Of a stretch of 59,313 bases of DNA, positions 43,854 to 56,518 are shown piece after piece. Position 1 is the stretch's first letter, and each line of letters opens with the position of its first letter. Made by a program: the position numbers and the translations under genes. Location of the stretch: assembly GCA_022777205.1 (NCBI GenBank), contig JALFGP010000120.1, positions 1 to 59,313 of the forward strand, read 5' to 3'. The notes under the pieces are model-generated. The model was given only the letters and a program-made list of their open reading frames with translations, was not told the DNA's origin and made no database searches. The stretch comes from Rikenellaceae bacterium. GTDB taxonomy: Bacteria > Bacteroidota > Bacteroidia > Bacteroidales > UBA932.

Positions 43854-44744
43854 ATGGCAGAATTGAATGAAACCGACCTTCTCAAAAAGGTCAGAAAAAT
43901 AGAAATCAAGACCAAGGCTCTCTCGCACCAGATTTTCGCGGGAGAGTATCACTCTGCCTTCAAGGGCCGCGGTATGGCTTTCAGCGAAGTCAGGGAGTAC
44001 CAGTGGGGGGATGATGTCCGGAATATGGACTGGAACGTAACCGCCCGTCTGCGTGCGCCTTATGTGAAGGTATTCGAGGAGGAGAGGGAGCTGACGGTCG
44101 TACTCCTGATAGATGTCAGCCGTTCCGGACTCTTCGGTACCAGAGGTATGGTGAAAAGGGATATGATTGCTGAAATCGCGGCAGTGCTTTCATTCTCAGC
44201 CATAATCAACAACGACAAGGTGGGTGCACTTTTCTTCAGCGACAAGGTGGAGAAGTTCATCCCTCCGAAAAAGGGCCGTTCTCACCTGCTCCACATCATA
44301 AGGGAGGTGCTTGAATATGAACCCCAGTCCACGGGCACCGATCTTTCCGAAGCTCTGCGCTATCTCACCAATGCCCTGAAGAAGCGTTGCAACGCATTTG
44401 TGCTTTCAGATCTCATAGATGCGGATGCCGATGCGAATCCCCGTTACGAAGAGGCGATAAAGGTGGCCGCCAACCGTCACGACATATCTGTGGTTGAGGT
44501 CTATGACCCCCTTGAGCGGGAAATCCCGAATGTGGGTCTTGTGAACATCAAGGACTCGGAAACGGGAAAGACAGCCTGGGTGGACACCGGGAGCAGAAAG
44601 GTGAGGGAGGCTTATGAAGCCTGGTTCGCGTCCTTGCGGGCCAATGAAGACAAACTCCTGTCCAAATACAATATCGACAGGGTGAAAGTGGCTGTTGATG
44701 AAGATTATGTGAAAGCCCTGATGATGCTATTCAGCCAAAGGTAA
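43854..44744 (+). CDS. DUF58/VWA-like protein of the Bat operon
   Basis: The 296-residue protein starts MAELNETDLLKKVRKIEIKT and contains the DUF58 hallmark FSEVREYQWGDDVRNMDWNVTARL followed by a VWA-type strand VVLLIDVSRSG (a partly conserved metal site). It is usually cytoplasmic and is the direct partner of MoxR. The start is 13 bases after the moxR stop. Confidence 0.92.
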   Translation: MAELNETDLLKKVRKIEIKTKALSHQIFAGEYHSAFKGRGMAFSEVREYQWGDDVRNMDWNVTARLRAPYVKVFEEERELTVVLLIDVSRSGLFGTRGMVKRDMIAEIAAVLSFSAIINNDKVGALFFSDKVEKFIPPKKGRSHLLHIIREVLEYEPQSTGTDLSEALRYLTNALKKRCNAFVLSDLIDADADANPRYEEAIKVAANRHDISVVEVYDPLEREIPNVGLVNIKDSETGKTAWVDTGSRKVREAYEAWFASLRANEDKLLSKYNIDRVKVAVDEDYVKALMMLFSQR

Positions 44745-44750
44745 AGCGAT

Positions 44751-45734
44751 ATGAAGAAATTCCTAACAATATTGGCTGCGGCTTTTGCCTGCCTGTCTCT
44801 GTCTGCGCAGACTCCGTTTCTGGAGCAGTTGCAGAAGAGGGACAGCATACTCATAGCCGACCAGCTGCTCTACGGGGTCCTGTTCGAGAAGGTGCCGGAA
44901 GGAACGGGGATAGCCCTTCCGGAACTGAAGGACACGGCTTCGGTGAGGATAGTCCGGCCGTGGGCCTGTGACACCCTCAAAGTTTATAAACCGGGGAAGG
45001 AATCCCCTGTGACCAGATACGACATCAAGGTGGGTGCAGTCCTGACTGCATTCGACCAGGGAGAATATGTGTTGCCGCAACTCCCCGTAATCAGGCAGTT
45101 CCCCGGGGAGGAACCGGACACTCTGCTGCTTGAGAGTCTGAGGTTTGAAGTCAAGACTATGCCTGTGGACACTACTTCCTTCACTCCCCACGACATCAAG
45201 GATGTGGTGCGTTACCCGGTCACTTTTATGGAAGTGCTGCCGTATCTGCTGATTGGATTGCTCTCTGCCGGTATTATAGCCCTGATCGTCTTTTTGATTA
45301 TCCGTTTCAGGAAAAAGGCCTCCGGTGAATCCCAGGTGAAGGAACCTGCCCATATTACCGCCCTGAGGAAACTCGAGGAATACCGTGGCAATAAGCTTTG
45401 GGCTCCGGACAAGCAGAAACTTTTCTGGTCCGGGGTGACTGATGTGCTGAGGGAGTATATCGCCTCCCGTTATGGCATAGGTGCAATGGAGATGACTACA
45501 GCCGAGATTTTCAGGGAACTCAAGCCCCAGTTTGAGAAGGAGGACGTGGAGAAGAAGGTGCTTGTGGATGAGATTGAGAATATGTTTGTAACCGCCGATT
45601 TCGTCAAGTTCGCAAAACACGCCGCATCGGAGCAGGAGAATGCTTCCGTCTTGCCCCTTGCCGTGAAATTCGTGACTTCGACTTATGAGTCTGACATTGA
45701 GAATGAGACGGTTGCCCAAAAGAAGGAGGAATAG
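44751..45734 (+). CDS. Bat operon membrane protein, DUF4381-like
   Basis: The 327-residue protein has a signal peptide (cleavage near LSAQ), a periplasmic beta domain (about 30-155), one TM helix (about 165-187: YLLIGLLSAGIIALIVFLII) and a cytoplasmic helical domain (ITALRKLEEYRGNKLW..., TTAEIFREL). This layout and position between DUF58 and BatA fit the unnamed Bat protein found in Bacteroides operons. The exact function is unknown. Confidence 0.82.
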   Translation: MKKFLTILAAAFACLSLSAQTPFLEQLQKRDSILIADQLLYGVLFEKVPEGTGIALPELKDTASVRIVRPWACDTLKVYKPGKESPVTRYDIKVGAVLTAFDQGEYVLPQLPVIRQFPGEEPDTLLLESLRFEVKTMPVDTTSFTPHDIKDVVRYPVTFMEVLPYLLIGLLSAGIIALIVFLIIRFRKKASGESQVKEPAHITALRKLEEYRGNKLWAPDKQKLFWSGVTDVLREYIASRYGIGAMEMTTAEIFRELKPQFEKEDVEKKVLVDEIENMFVTADFVKFAKHAASEQENASVLPLAVKFVTSTYESDIENETVAQKKEE

Positions 45735-45736
45735 TG

Positions 45737-46720
45737 ATGTTTTTTGAATATCCGCATCTTTTGTGGCTGCTCGTCATTCCGGGCCTTCTTGCAGTGCTCT
45801 ATGTCTTGAGAGAACTTCTCGGCCGGACGCCCCATCTGAGGGTGTCCACTTCCGTTCCTTTCCTCGCAGGAGGACATTCAGTGATGGAATATGTCCGCCA
45901 CTTGCCTTTCCTGCTCAGAACACTCGCTTTGGTGATGATTATCATAGCCATAGCCCGTCCCCGTTCTTCGGAGCAGATGGAAAAGGTGGACACTGAGGGT
46001 ATTGACATAGTCCTGGCTATGGACGTTTCCACTTCAATGCTCGCCCGCGACTTTGCCCCAGACCGCATCAATGCAGCCAAGGACATAGCAATTGAATTCA
46101 TATCCCAAAGACCTTCCGACAGAATGGGAATTGTCGTTTTCGCCGGGGAATCCTTCACCCAGTGTCCGCTTACTACCGACAGGGCAACACTCATCAACCT
46201 TATGAAGGAGGTGAACACCGATTTGCTGGAGGACGGAACGGCGATAGGTAACGGACTTGCGACTGCCGTGGCGAGGATGAAGGACTCCGATGCCAAGAGC
46301 CGCGTTGTGATACTGCTCACCGACGGAGTGAACAACTGCGGCGAGATTGCTCCTGAAACCGCGGCCGAGATAGCCAAGACCTACGGTGTGAGAGTCTATA
46401 CCATAGGCGTAGGTGCAAACGGGACGGCCCCTTATCCGGTGATGACCCCTTGGGGAGTCCAAATGCAGAATGTGAAGGTGGAAATTGATGAAAAGTTGCT
46501 CTCAGAGGTGGCTGCCACCACCGGAGGACGCTATTTCAGGGCTACGGACAACACCAAACTCGCTGAAATTTACGCCGAAATCAATAAAATGGAAAAGGCC
46601 CGCACGACCATAGACAGTTTCCCGGTCTATAAGGAGCTTTTCGGCACCTACGCTCTCATAGCCCTTGCGGCCCTGCTGCTGGAGTTCCTGCTCAAGCTGT
46701 TTTTGCGTCGTCTGCCATAG
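45737..46720 (+). CDS. batA: BatA, von Willebrand factor A membrane protein
   Basis: The 327-residue protein has two N-terminal TM segments, a VWA domain with the full MIDAS motif DVSTSML and TDGVNNCGEI, and a C-terminal TM helix (ALIALAALLLEFLLKLFL). I chose ATG 45737; a GTG at 45734 overlapping the previous stop is an alternative. It is anchored in the inner membrane with the VWA domain exposed; it probably works with BatB and MoxR. Confidence 0.93.
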   Translation: MFFEYPHLLWLLVIPGLLAVLYVLRELLGRTPHLRVSTSVPFLAGGHSVMEYVRHLPFLLRTLALVMIIIAIARPRSSEQMEKVDTEGIDIVLAMDVSTSMLARDFAPDRINAAKDIAIEFISQRPSDRMGIVVFAGESFTQCPLTTDRATLINLMKEVNTDLLEDGTAIGNGLATAVARMKDSDAKSRVVILLTDGVNNCGEIAPETAAEIAKTYGVRVYTIGVGANGTAPYPVMTPWGVQMQNVKVEIDEKLLSEVAATTGGRYFRATDNTKLAEIYAEINKMEKARTTIDSFPVYKELFGTYALIALAALLLEFLLKLFLRRLP

Positions 46721-46745
46721 GCCATTTTCATAAAATTTGAAGATT

Positions 46746-47753
46746 ATGCTGTATTTTGCTGATATACAATATCTCTGGCTGCTCCTGCTGGTTCCGCTTT
46801 TTCCGGTGGCCTATGCCATATTTCGGAAAATGCGCCGCCGCAGAATGGAAAAATTGGGAGATAAGGCCTTGATGGAGAGACTGATGCCTTCCTGGTCCCG
46901 TTCAAGGGGATGGTGGCAGGTGTCGCTCTTCAGCCTCGGTTTTGCTTTCTTCGTAATCGGACTTTCCCGGCCCCTGATTGGAGCCAAGCTCAAGGAACAC
47001 GAGACCAAGGGTGCGGAAGTGGTGATTGCCCTTGATGTCTCCAATTCGATGCTGGCCCAGGATTATTCACCGAACCGTCTGGAGAGAGCCAAACTGGCCA
47101 TAGCCAGGATTGTGGACAAGCTGCGGGATGACAGAATCGGGCTGGTCGTGTTCGCTGGAGGTGCCTATGTGCAATTGCCGGTGACCACAGACTATGTATC
47201 CGCCAAGATGTTTCTCAATTCCATTTCCACCGAGTCGGTCCCGGTACAGGGAACTGCGCTTGGGGAAGCCATCAACACCTCGGCCCGTTCATTCAGTGCC
47301 CAGAGCGAAAAAAGCCGTGCCATCATAGTGATAACCGATGGAGAAAATCACGAGGACGACCCTGTGGGGGCTGCCAGGAATGCCGCTGAAATGGGGATAA
47401 GGGTTTTTACCATTGGCGTAGGCTCACCTGAGGGTAAGCCGATTCCGCTCAAGGAAGGGGGACTGCTGAAGGACAGAAATGGAGAAATAGTTGTAACCCG
47501 GCTGGATGAGGATATATTGAAACAGGTAGCAGAAGTCGGTGGTGGCGCCTATGTGCGTGCCGGCAACAGCGAATTCGGATTGAACCCCATCATCGATGAG
47601 ATCCGGAAAATGGAATCTGAAAAGTTCAATTCAGTAGTCTTTGAGGAATATGACGAACAGTATATGTATTTCTTTGCCATAGCCTTGGCTTTCTTTGTGC
47701 TTGAGGGACTGATAGGACAAAGAAAGAGCAGGATAAGACTGTTCGGCAAATGA
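46746..47753 (+). CDS. batB: BatB, von Willebrand factor A membrane protein
   Basis: The 335-residue paralogue of BatA begins MLYFADIQYLWLLLLVPLFP and has the MIDAS motif DVSNSMLAQDY, VITDGENHEDDP and a C-terminal TM helix (YMYFFAIALAFFVLEGLI). I chose ATG 46746; a TTG at 46737 is in frame but unlikely. Directly downstream of batA. Confidence 0.93.
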   Translation: MLYFADIQYLWLLLLVPLFPVAYAIFRKMRRRRMEKLGDKALMERLMPSWSRSRGWWQVSLFSLGFAFFVIGLSRPLIGAKLKEHETKGAEVVIALDVSNSMLAQDYSPNRLERAKLAIARIVDKLRDDRIGLVVFAGGAYVQLPVTTDYVSAKMFLNSISTESVPVQGTALGEAINTSARSFSAQSEKSRAIIVITDGENHEDDPVGAARNAAEMGIRVFTIGVGSPEGKPIPLKEGGLLKDRNGEIVVTRLDEDILKQVAEVGGGAYVRAGNSEFGLNPIIDEIRKMESEKFNSVVFEEYDEQYMYFFAIALAFFVLEGLIGQRKSRIRLFGK

Positions 47754-47794
47754 TTGTGGACTTTTTGTAAATGACCGCCTATAATTGTGAAGGT

Positions 47795-48574
47795 ATGAGA
47801 TATGTCAAAGTATTGTTTGCAGGCATACTGATCTTGTCCGCCCAAATGCTGTCAGCGCAAACGGACAAGTCTGAGGTGCGCAAAGGAAACCGTGAATACC
47901 GCAAAGGGGAGTTCAAGGAGGCAGAAATCGACTACAGGAGGGCTCTGGTTAAGGATTCGCTTTCCTTCGCTGCCAATTATAACCTCGCCTGCGACCTCTA
48001 TCGTCAGGAGCAGTACGATGAGGCCGGGAATTATATGAAGAAAATTGCTGATCAGGCCGCTGCTTCCGCAAGGGAGTCTGACTATTACTATAATCTTGGG
48101 GACATTGCTCTTGCGAAGCAGGATTACAAAGGGGCTGTGGATGCGTTTGAAAAGGCATTGCTGCTGAATCCCGGAGATATGGATGCCAAAGAGAATTATG
48201 TCTATGCGAAGATGATGCTTCAGAATCAGCAGAACCAGCAGAATCAAGACAATCAGGACAACCAGAACCAAGATCAGAATCAGGATCAGGACGACCAGAA
48301 CCAGAATCAGGACCAGAAGCAGAACGACCAGAATCAGGATAATCAGGATCAAAAGCAGAATGACCAGAATCAGGATCAGAACAATAATCAGGACCAGAGG
48401 AATGACCAGGACAGGCAAAATCAGTCCCCACAGCAGCAGGATGCAAAAATAAGCCCACAGGCTGCCCAGCAGATGCTCCAGGCCATCCAGGCAAGAGAAA
48501 AGGAAACCCAGGACAAAGTGAACCGTGAAAAAGCTGCGGCAATGAAGTCGCGTCAGAAAGAAAAGAATTGGTAG
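47795..48574 (+). CDS. batC: BatC, TPR protein with long Gln/Asn/Asp-rich tail
   Basis: The 259-residue protein has a signal peptide (cleavage near MLSAQ) and TPR repeats (about 28-140: NREYRKGEFKEAEIDYRRAL, YNLACDLYRQEQYDEA, YNLGDIALAKQDYKGAVDAFEKAL). A Gln/Asn/Asp-only tract (about residues 144-215) is followed by a short ending rich in Gln/Lys. The repetitive tract (48225-48430) is coding but low-complexity. It may scaffold BatA/B/D in the periplasm. I chose Met 47795; the frame to 47771 adds a non-signal start. Confidence 0.88.
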   Translation: MRYVKVLFAGILILSAQMLSAQTDKSEVRKGNREYRKGEFKEAEIDYRRALVKDSLSFAANYNLACDLYRQEQYDEAGNYMKKIADQAAASARESDYYYNLGDIALAKQDYKGAVDAFEKALLLNPGDMDAKENYVYAKMMLQNQQNQQNQDNQDNQNQDQNQDQDDQNQNQDQKQNDQNQDNQDQKQNDQNQDQNNNQDQRNDQDRQNQSPQQQDAKISPQAAQQMLQAIQAREKETQDKVNREKAAAMKSRQKEKNW

Positions 48575-48575
48575 T

Positions 48576-51251
48576 ATGAAGAAGTTTGTGACATCTATAT
48601 TGTTTTTGGCATTGGCAGTTGTGGCATCCGCACAGTCATCCATTCAGGTGCAGGTCCATAACGTAGTGAGCGTGGATGAAGATTTCCGTGTTGTTTTTGT
48701 CATAGAGGGAGAGAATTCCGCTTCTGACTTCAATTGGGAATGCCCGGAAGATTTCGACCTTCTCATCGGGCCTATGGAGTCCTCATCCCGCAGTGTCAGC
48801 ATCATCAACGGCAAGAGGACATCCAGCAGGACCGTGTCCTATACCTATGTGCTCAAACCTCGTTCTGAGGGCGAATTCATCCTCCCTCCCGCCACCGCAA
48901 TGGTCAAGGGTAATCAGATCCAGTCCTCCCCCGCAACTGTAAAGGTGCTCAATCAGAGCAACTCCGGTGCAGTCCAGTCCAATCCCGGGAATTCCTCCCA
49001 GCAGGGCGTGGCTTCCGACCCCAGTGCATCAAGTGGCAACCAGAGACCATCCTCGTCCTCCCAGAACGCCAATTACGGAGAAATCATCCTGGACCTGTCT
49101 CTCGACAGAACCAGCGTAGTGGTGGGGCAGCCTGTAAATGCAACACTCAAGATCTACCAGAGAGCTAATCTTTCAGGTTTCGAGAATGCAGATTTCCCAT
49201 CATTCAATGGCTTCTGGAGCCAGGAAGTGGAAGCCCCGACCAACATAGATTTCAAAAGGGAAGAATACAAGGGCAAGATTTACGATGCAGCTGTCCTCCG
49301 CCGCTATGTGCTCATCCCCCAGCAGACCGGAGACATAGTCATAGACCCGGCCACACTCACCTGCCTTGTGAATGTCAGGGTCCAGTCCCGCACCGGCAGC
49401 ATATTCGACGGATTCTTTGATGACTACACCACTGTCCGCAAGAAAGTCGAGTCCAAGGCCGTGACTGTGCACGTTTCAGCCCTTCCGGCAGGTGCTCCGG
49501 CATCATTCGGAGGCGGTGTGGGCAAATTCTCCATATCCGCCAGACTCTCCAAGCCCACACTCAAGGCCCACGAAGCCAACTCTCTGATAGTCACAGTGAC
49601 AGGCCGTGGAAACGTTTCCCTCATCGAACAGCCGAAAGTGGAATTTCCTCTGGATATGGAAGTCTATGATACCAAGGTTACAGACAAGACTTCAAAAGGA
49701 TCTCTGAGCGGTTCCAAGGAGTTCGAGTTCCCGTTCATCCCGAGGAGCCCGGGAGACTTCACCATCGAGCCTGTCAACTACAGCTATTACGATGTGGAGC
49801 AGGGCAGATATGTGACCGTGAGCACCAAAGCTATAGATTTTACGGTGGAAAAGGGAGCTGACCTTCCTGAGACGGTTGTAAGCGGGGGAGTAATCCAAAA
49901 GGACGTGCGCAATCTCGGACAGGACATACGTTTCATCTCCACCAAGCCGGCCTCATTCTCGTCCAAGGGAGCCTTTTTCATATCCTCCCCTCTCTTTGTC
50001 GCGCTGTACCTGCTGATTCTGCTGCTTTCCTGTGTCGTATGGTACGTGGTGAGGGCCGTTCAATCCAGACGCAGCGATACAGTCGGGATGAAGACCAGAA
50101 AGGCCACCAAGAAGGCTCTGAGGCAACTCAAGTCTGCCGATGCCTATCTGAAACAGAACCTTCCGGCTGCTTTTTATGAGGAATTGCACAAGTCTCTGGT
50201 CGGTTTCATAGCCGACAAGATGAATATGCCTATGTCCGAGCTCAGCAAGGAAAACATTGCGTCCAGACTTGTGGAATGTGGCGTGTCGGAAGAGATAGCA
50301 ACGGATTATGCGGGCCTTCTGGACGAATGTGAATTTGCACGCTATGCACCTTCGTCCGACAACAGTCAGATGCGCTCTCATTACGAAAAGGCGGCAGAAC
50401 TTATTTCAACCATAGATTCATCAATGAAAACTGCGAAAAAGAAGGCTCCTGTGGCTTTGGCACTTGTCTGCTTCCTGACCATAGGGAGCGGACTGAATGC
50501 TGCGGAACTGCCTGCGGAACCGGCCTCTTCCGGAACACAGAATCCAGAAACATACTCTGAAAATCTTTGGGAAAAGGCCAATCAGGCTTATTCTGAGGGT
50601 CGTTGGGAAGATGCGGCGGCAGACTATTCAATGATAGTCTCCCTTGGTATGGAATCGGCAAGGCTGTATTATAATCTCGGAAATGCTCTCTATAAGTCGG
50701 GCAGCCTTTCCGGGGCAATCGTGAATTACCGCAGGGCGCTCAAACTGGATTCATCCTTCGAGGATGCAAGTTACAATCTGGATTTCGTCCGGTCTCTGAC
50801 TCAGGACAGGATTGAAGAGGTGCCGGAATTCATACTTAAAACCTGGGTAAGGAAACTTTGCTACAGTCTCAGTGCAGATATGTGGGCTGTGCTGGCGCTG
50901 GTGTTCCTTGTGCTGCTTTGCGTGTTCATTCTCTTGTTCTTCCTTTCGCGTACTGTGGCAGGGAAAAGAGCAGGGTTCATCCTCGCCATTCTGTTCCTGT
51001 TGTTGGAAGGGGCTTGCCTTGGTTTTGCAATTCATCAAAAAAATGGCTACCTTGTGCAGGATGAGGCTGTGGTGACCGTACCCGTCATTTCCGTCAAATC
51101 ATCCCCGTCTGCAGAAGGGACCAGTAATCTTTTCATTCTGCACGAGGGAGCAGAGTTGAAACTCATTGACACAGTGGGCGATTGGTGCAACATAGAAATT
51201 GCGGACGGTCGTCAGGGCTGGGTGGAAGCGCGTGGAATTGAGGTTATCTGA
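48576..51251 (+). CDS. BatD-BatE fusion protein
   Basis: The 891-residue reading frame joins two genes that I know as separate in Bacteroides. Residues 1-615 are BatD: signal peptide, several Ig-like domains, a TM helix (LYLLILLLSCVVWYVV), then a cytoplasmic helical domain. From Met617 (ATG 50424) a second signal-like segment (VALALVCFLTIGSGLNAAE) begins BatE: TPR repeats (NLWEKANQAYSEGRWEDAAADY...), two TM segments and a C-terminal SH3-like domain (WCNIEIADGRQGWVEARG). No stop lies between. Internal initiation at 50424 could also give separate BatE. Confidence 0.88.
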   Translation: MKKFVTSILFLALAVVASAQSSIQVQVHNVVSVDEDFRVVFVIEGENSASDFNWECPEDFDLLIGPMESSSRSVSIINGKRTSSRTVSYTYVLKPRSEGEFILPPATAMVKGNQIQSSPATVKVLNQSNSGAVQSNPGNSSQQGVASDPSASSGNQRPSSSSQNANYGEIILDLSLDRTSVVVGQPVNATLKIYQRANLSGFENADFPSFNGFWSQEVEAPTNIDFKREEYKGKIYDAAVLRRYVLIPQQTGDIVIDPATLTCLVNVRVQSRTGSIFDGFFDDYTTVRKKVESKAVTVHVSALPAGAPASFGGGVGKFSISARLSKPTLKAHEANSLIVTVTGRGNVSLIEQPKVEFPLDMEVYDTKVTDKTSKGSLSGSKEFEFPFIPRSPGDFTIEPVNYSYYDVEQGRYVTVSTKAIDFTVEKGADLPETVVSGGVIQKDVRNLGQDIRFISTKPASFSSKGAFFISSPLFVALYLLILLLSCVVWYVVRAVQSRRSDTVGMKTRKATKKALRQLKSADAYLKQNLPAAFYEELHKSLVGFIADKMNMPMSELSKENIASRLVECGVSEEIATDYAGLLDECEFARYAPSSDNSQMRSHYEKAAELISTIDSSMKTAKKKAPVALALVCFLTIGSGLNAAELPAEPASSGTQNPETYSENLWEKANQAYSEGRWEDAAADYSMIVSLGMESARLYYNLGNALYKSGSLSGAIVNYRRALKLDSSFEDASYNLDFVRSLTQDRIEEVPEFILKTWVRKLCYSLSADMWAVLALVFLVLLCVFILLFFLSRTVAGKRAGFILAILFLLLEGACLGFAIHQKNGYLVQDEAVVTVPVISVKSSPSAEGTSNLFILHEGAELKLIDTVGDWCNIEIADGRQGWVEARGIEVI

Positions 51252-51273
51252 GGGGATTCCTCAGGCTGCATAA

Positions 51274-54507
<3,234 letters not shown>

Positions 54508-55071
54508 TCATCTCTTCCAGCCGTGGCGTAAGGCATCGAGACGGAAATGCCACAGGACGGCTCCTGCGCAAACTGATACATTCAGGGAATGTTTGCTGCC
54601 GAACTGCGGTATTTCCAGGCTGAAGTCGGAATTGTCCACAACTTCCTGATCCACTCCGTCCACTTCGTTGCCCAGCACCACCGCATATTTGATATCTCCT
54701 TTGACGTAAGCATCGAACTTGTCCATTTTCACTGAATTGACTGTCTGTTCGATGCTTACGATTGTATATCCGTCAGCCTTGAGCCTTTTGATGGCCTCCA
54801 GGGTGCTGTCGTACTTTTCCCAAACCACGCTGTCTTCAGCCCCCAATGCGGACTTGTGGATTTCCGCACTCGGAGGAACCGGAGTTATACCGCAAAGGAT
54901 TATTCTGTCTATTCCGAAAGCATCGGCTGTTCTGAAAATTGACCCCACGTTATGGGCACTTCTGATATTGTCCAGCACGACCGTTATTCCGCAGGGTGGC
55001 AGATTCTTATAGTCTTCGGCAGATATGCGGCCGAGTTCTATGTTGTGTAGTTTCCTGTCTGAAATTGGCAT
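54508..55071 (-). CDS. SpoU/TrmH-family RNA 2'-O-methyltransferase
   Basis: The 187-residue protein has the trefoil-knot (SPOUT) motifs VLDNIRSAHNVGSIFRTADAFGID, VVLGNEVDGVDQEVV and IPQFGSKHSLNVSVCAGAVLWHF. It methylates a ribose in tRNA or rRNA using SAM; the exact site cannot be told. I chose ATG 55071 (MPISDRK); an upstream TTG is in frame. Confidence 0.9.
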   Translation of the reverse strand: MPISDRKLHNIELGRISAEDYKNLPPCGITVVLDNIRSAHNVGSIFRTADAFGIDRIILCGITPVPPSAEIHKSALGAEDSVVWEKYDSTLEAIKRLKADGYTIVSIEQTVNSVKMDKFDAYVKGDIKYAVVLGNEVDGVDQEVVDNSDFSLEIPQFGSKHSLNVSVCAGAVLWHFRLDALRHGWKR

Positions 55072-55090
55072 TCTCAATGTAACTTTTCTG

Positions 55091-55098
55091 CAAATTTA
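55091..55098 (-). promoter_or_regulatory. -7 element of the SpoU methyltransferase
   Basis: On the minus strand TAAATTTG, 19 bases before the start codon. The -33 is not clear. Confidence 0.5.
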
Positions 55099-55151
55099 CT
55101 GAAAATCGAAAATCTTCCCCGAAATGAAACAGACAAATCAAAAATTTAATA

Positions 55152-55159
55152 TACTTTTG
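55152..55159 (+). promoter_or_regulatory. -7 element of glyA
   Basis: TACTTTTG matches TAnnTTTG, 20 bases before the glyA ATG; no clear -33. Confidence 0.55.
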
Positions 55160-55179
55160 TACTGTGTTAATTCTTAGAT

Positions 55180-56508
55180 ATGAAGCAAGATATAACTATT
55201 TCTGAATTGTTGCGCGAGGAGGAAGACAGGCAAACGACTGGCCTTGAACTGATTGCCTCAGAAAACTATGTAAGCAGGCAGGTGCTGAATGCACTCGGTT
55301 CCATCTGTACCAACAAGTACGCGGAGGGTTATCCTCGTGCCAGGTATTATGGCGGATGCGAAGTGGTTGATAAAATAGAACAGTTGGCTATCGACCGTCT
55401 TTGCCAGCTTTTCGATGCTGAATATGCAAATGTGCAGCCCCATTCCGGTGCTCAGGCAAATATGGCTGTGATGATGTCCTGCCTGAAGCCGGGGGATACC
55501 TTTATGGGTCTGGACCTTTCCCACGGGGGACACCTGACCCACGGATCTCCTGTGAATATGTCAGGAATATTGTACAACGCCGTTTCTTATGGCTTGAATC
55601 CCACCACCGGAATGATTGACTATGACGATATGGAGCGCAAAGCCCTTGAACATCGTCCAAAACTGATTATAGGCGGTGCATCGGCATATTCCCGTGAATG
55701 GAATTATGTTCGTATGCGTGAAATTGCCGACAAGGTGGGCGCCATTTTCTGGGTGGATATGGCCCACACGGCAGGCTTGATTGCAGCGGGATTGTTGAGC
55801 AATCCGGTTAAATATGCCCATATAGTCACTTCCACCACCCACAAGACCCTGCGTGGTCCTCGTGGAGGCATCATTCTTATAGGCAAGGACTTTGACAATC
55901 CTTGGGGAATTACAACGCCTAAGGGTCAGGTGAAGAAAATGTCCCAGATTATCAACTCCACAGTCTTTCCCGGCGTTCAAGGCGGCCCGCTTGAGCATTG
56001 CATTGCAGCAAAGGCAGTTGCTTTCTTCGAGGCCCAGCAGCCGGAGTTCGTGGAATATCAGAAGCAGGTGATTATCAATGCCGCTGCTTTTTGCGAGGCA
56101 TTTTCCCGCAGGGGCTACAAGATTGTGTCAGGCGGTACGGACAACCACCTTCTGCTCATAGACCTGCGCACAAAGTTCCCTAATCTTACGGGCAAGGTGG
56201 CAGAGGTTGAACTGGGCAAGGCCGACATCACGGTCAACAAGAATATGGTACCTTTCGATTCCCGCACGCCGTTCTCCACCTCAGGTCTGCGCATAGGCAC
56301 TCCGGCCGTGACATCCAGAGGATTTGTGGCCAAGGATATGGAATGGATGACCGAGTTGATCGATACTGTTCTCGCCAATGCGGACAAACATCTGGACCTG
56401 ATTGCAGGCAAAACGAAAGAGGGACGAGAGGATTATGAAACAACTCTCGCCTCCGTACGTGACAAGGTCCACAAGATGACTCTCGGAATGCCGCTCAACA
56501 AGTGGTAG
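55180..56508 (+). CDS. glyA: Serine hydroxymethyltransferase
   Basis: The 442-residue PLP enzyme has [60 protein letters not shown], and the PLP-lysine motif [14 protein letters not shown]. It interconverts serine and glycine, charging tetrahydrofolate with one-carbon units. It is slightly longer than E. coli GlyA (417), as usual for Bacteroidales. Confidence 0.97.
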   Translation: MKQDITISELLREEEDRQTTGLELIASENYVSRQVLNALGSICTNKYAEGYPRARYYGGCEVVDKIEQLAIDRLCQLFDAEYANVQPHSGAQANMAVMMSCLKPGDTFMGLDLSHGGHLTHGSPVNMSGILYNAVSYGLNPTTGMIDYDDMERKALEHRPKLIIGGASAYSREWNYVRMREIADKVGAIFWVDMAHTAGLIAAGLLSNPVKYAHIVTSTTHKTLRGPRGGIILIGKDFDNPWGITTPKGQVKKMSQIINSTVFPGVQGGPLEHCIAAKAVAFFEAQQPEFVEYQKQVIINAAAFCEAFSRRGYKIVSGGTDNHLLLIDLRTKFPNLTGKVAEVELGKADITVNKNMVPFDSRTPFSTSGLRIGTPAVTSRGFVAKDMEWMTELIDTVLANADKHLDLIAGKTKEGREDYETTLASVRDKVHKMTLGMPLNKW

Positions 56509-56518
56509 GCTTTGAGCC

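Noticed and set aside
44763..45719. A 318-codon minus-strand frame across the third Bat gene
   Set aside because: It is the antisense of a gene with signal peptide, TM helix and operon position; the His/Leu-rich translation is typical of a shadow.
48225..48430. CRISPR-like array suggested by short direct repeats
   Set aside because: The units are irregular, in frame with batC and translate to a Gln/Asn/Asp tract; no spacers of constant length.
47849..48643. A 263-codon minus-strand frame rich in Leu/Ile/Val opposite batC
   Set aside because: The hydrophobic composition is the antisense of the Gln/Asn/Asp codons of batC, not a real membrane protein.
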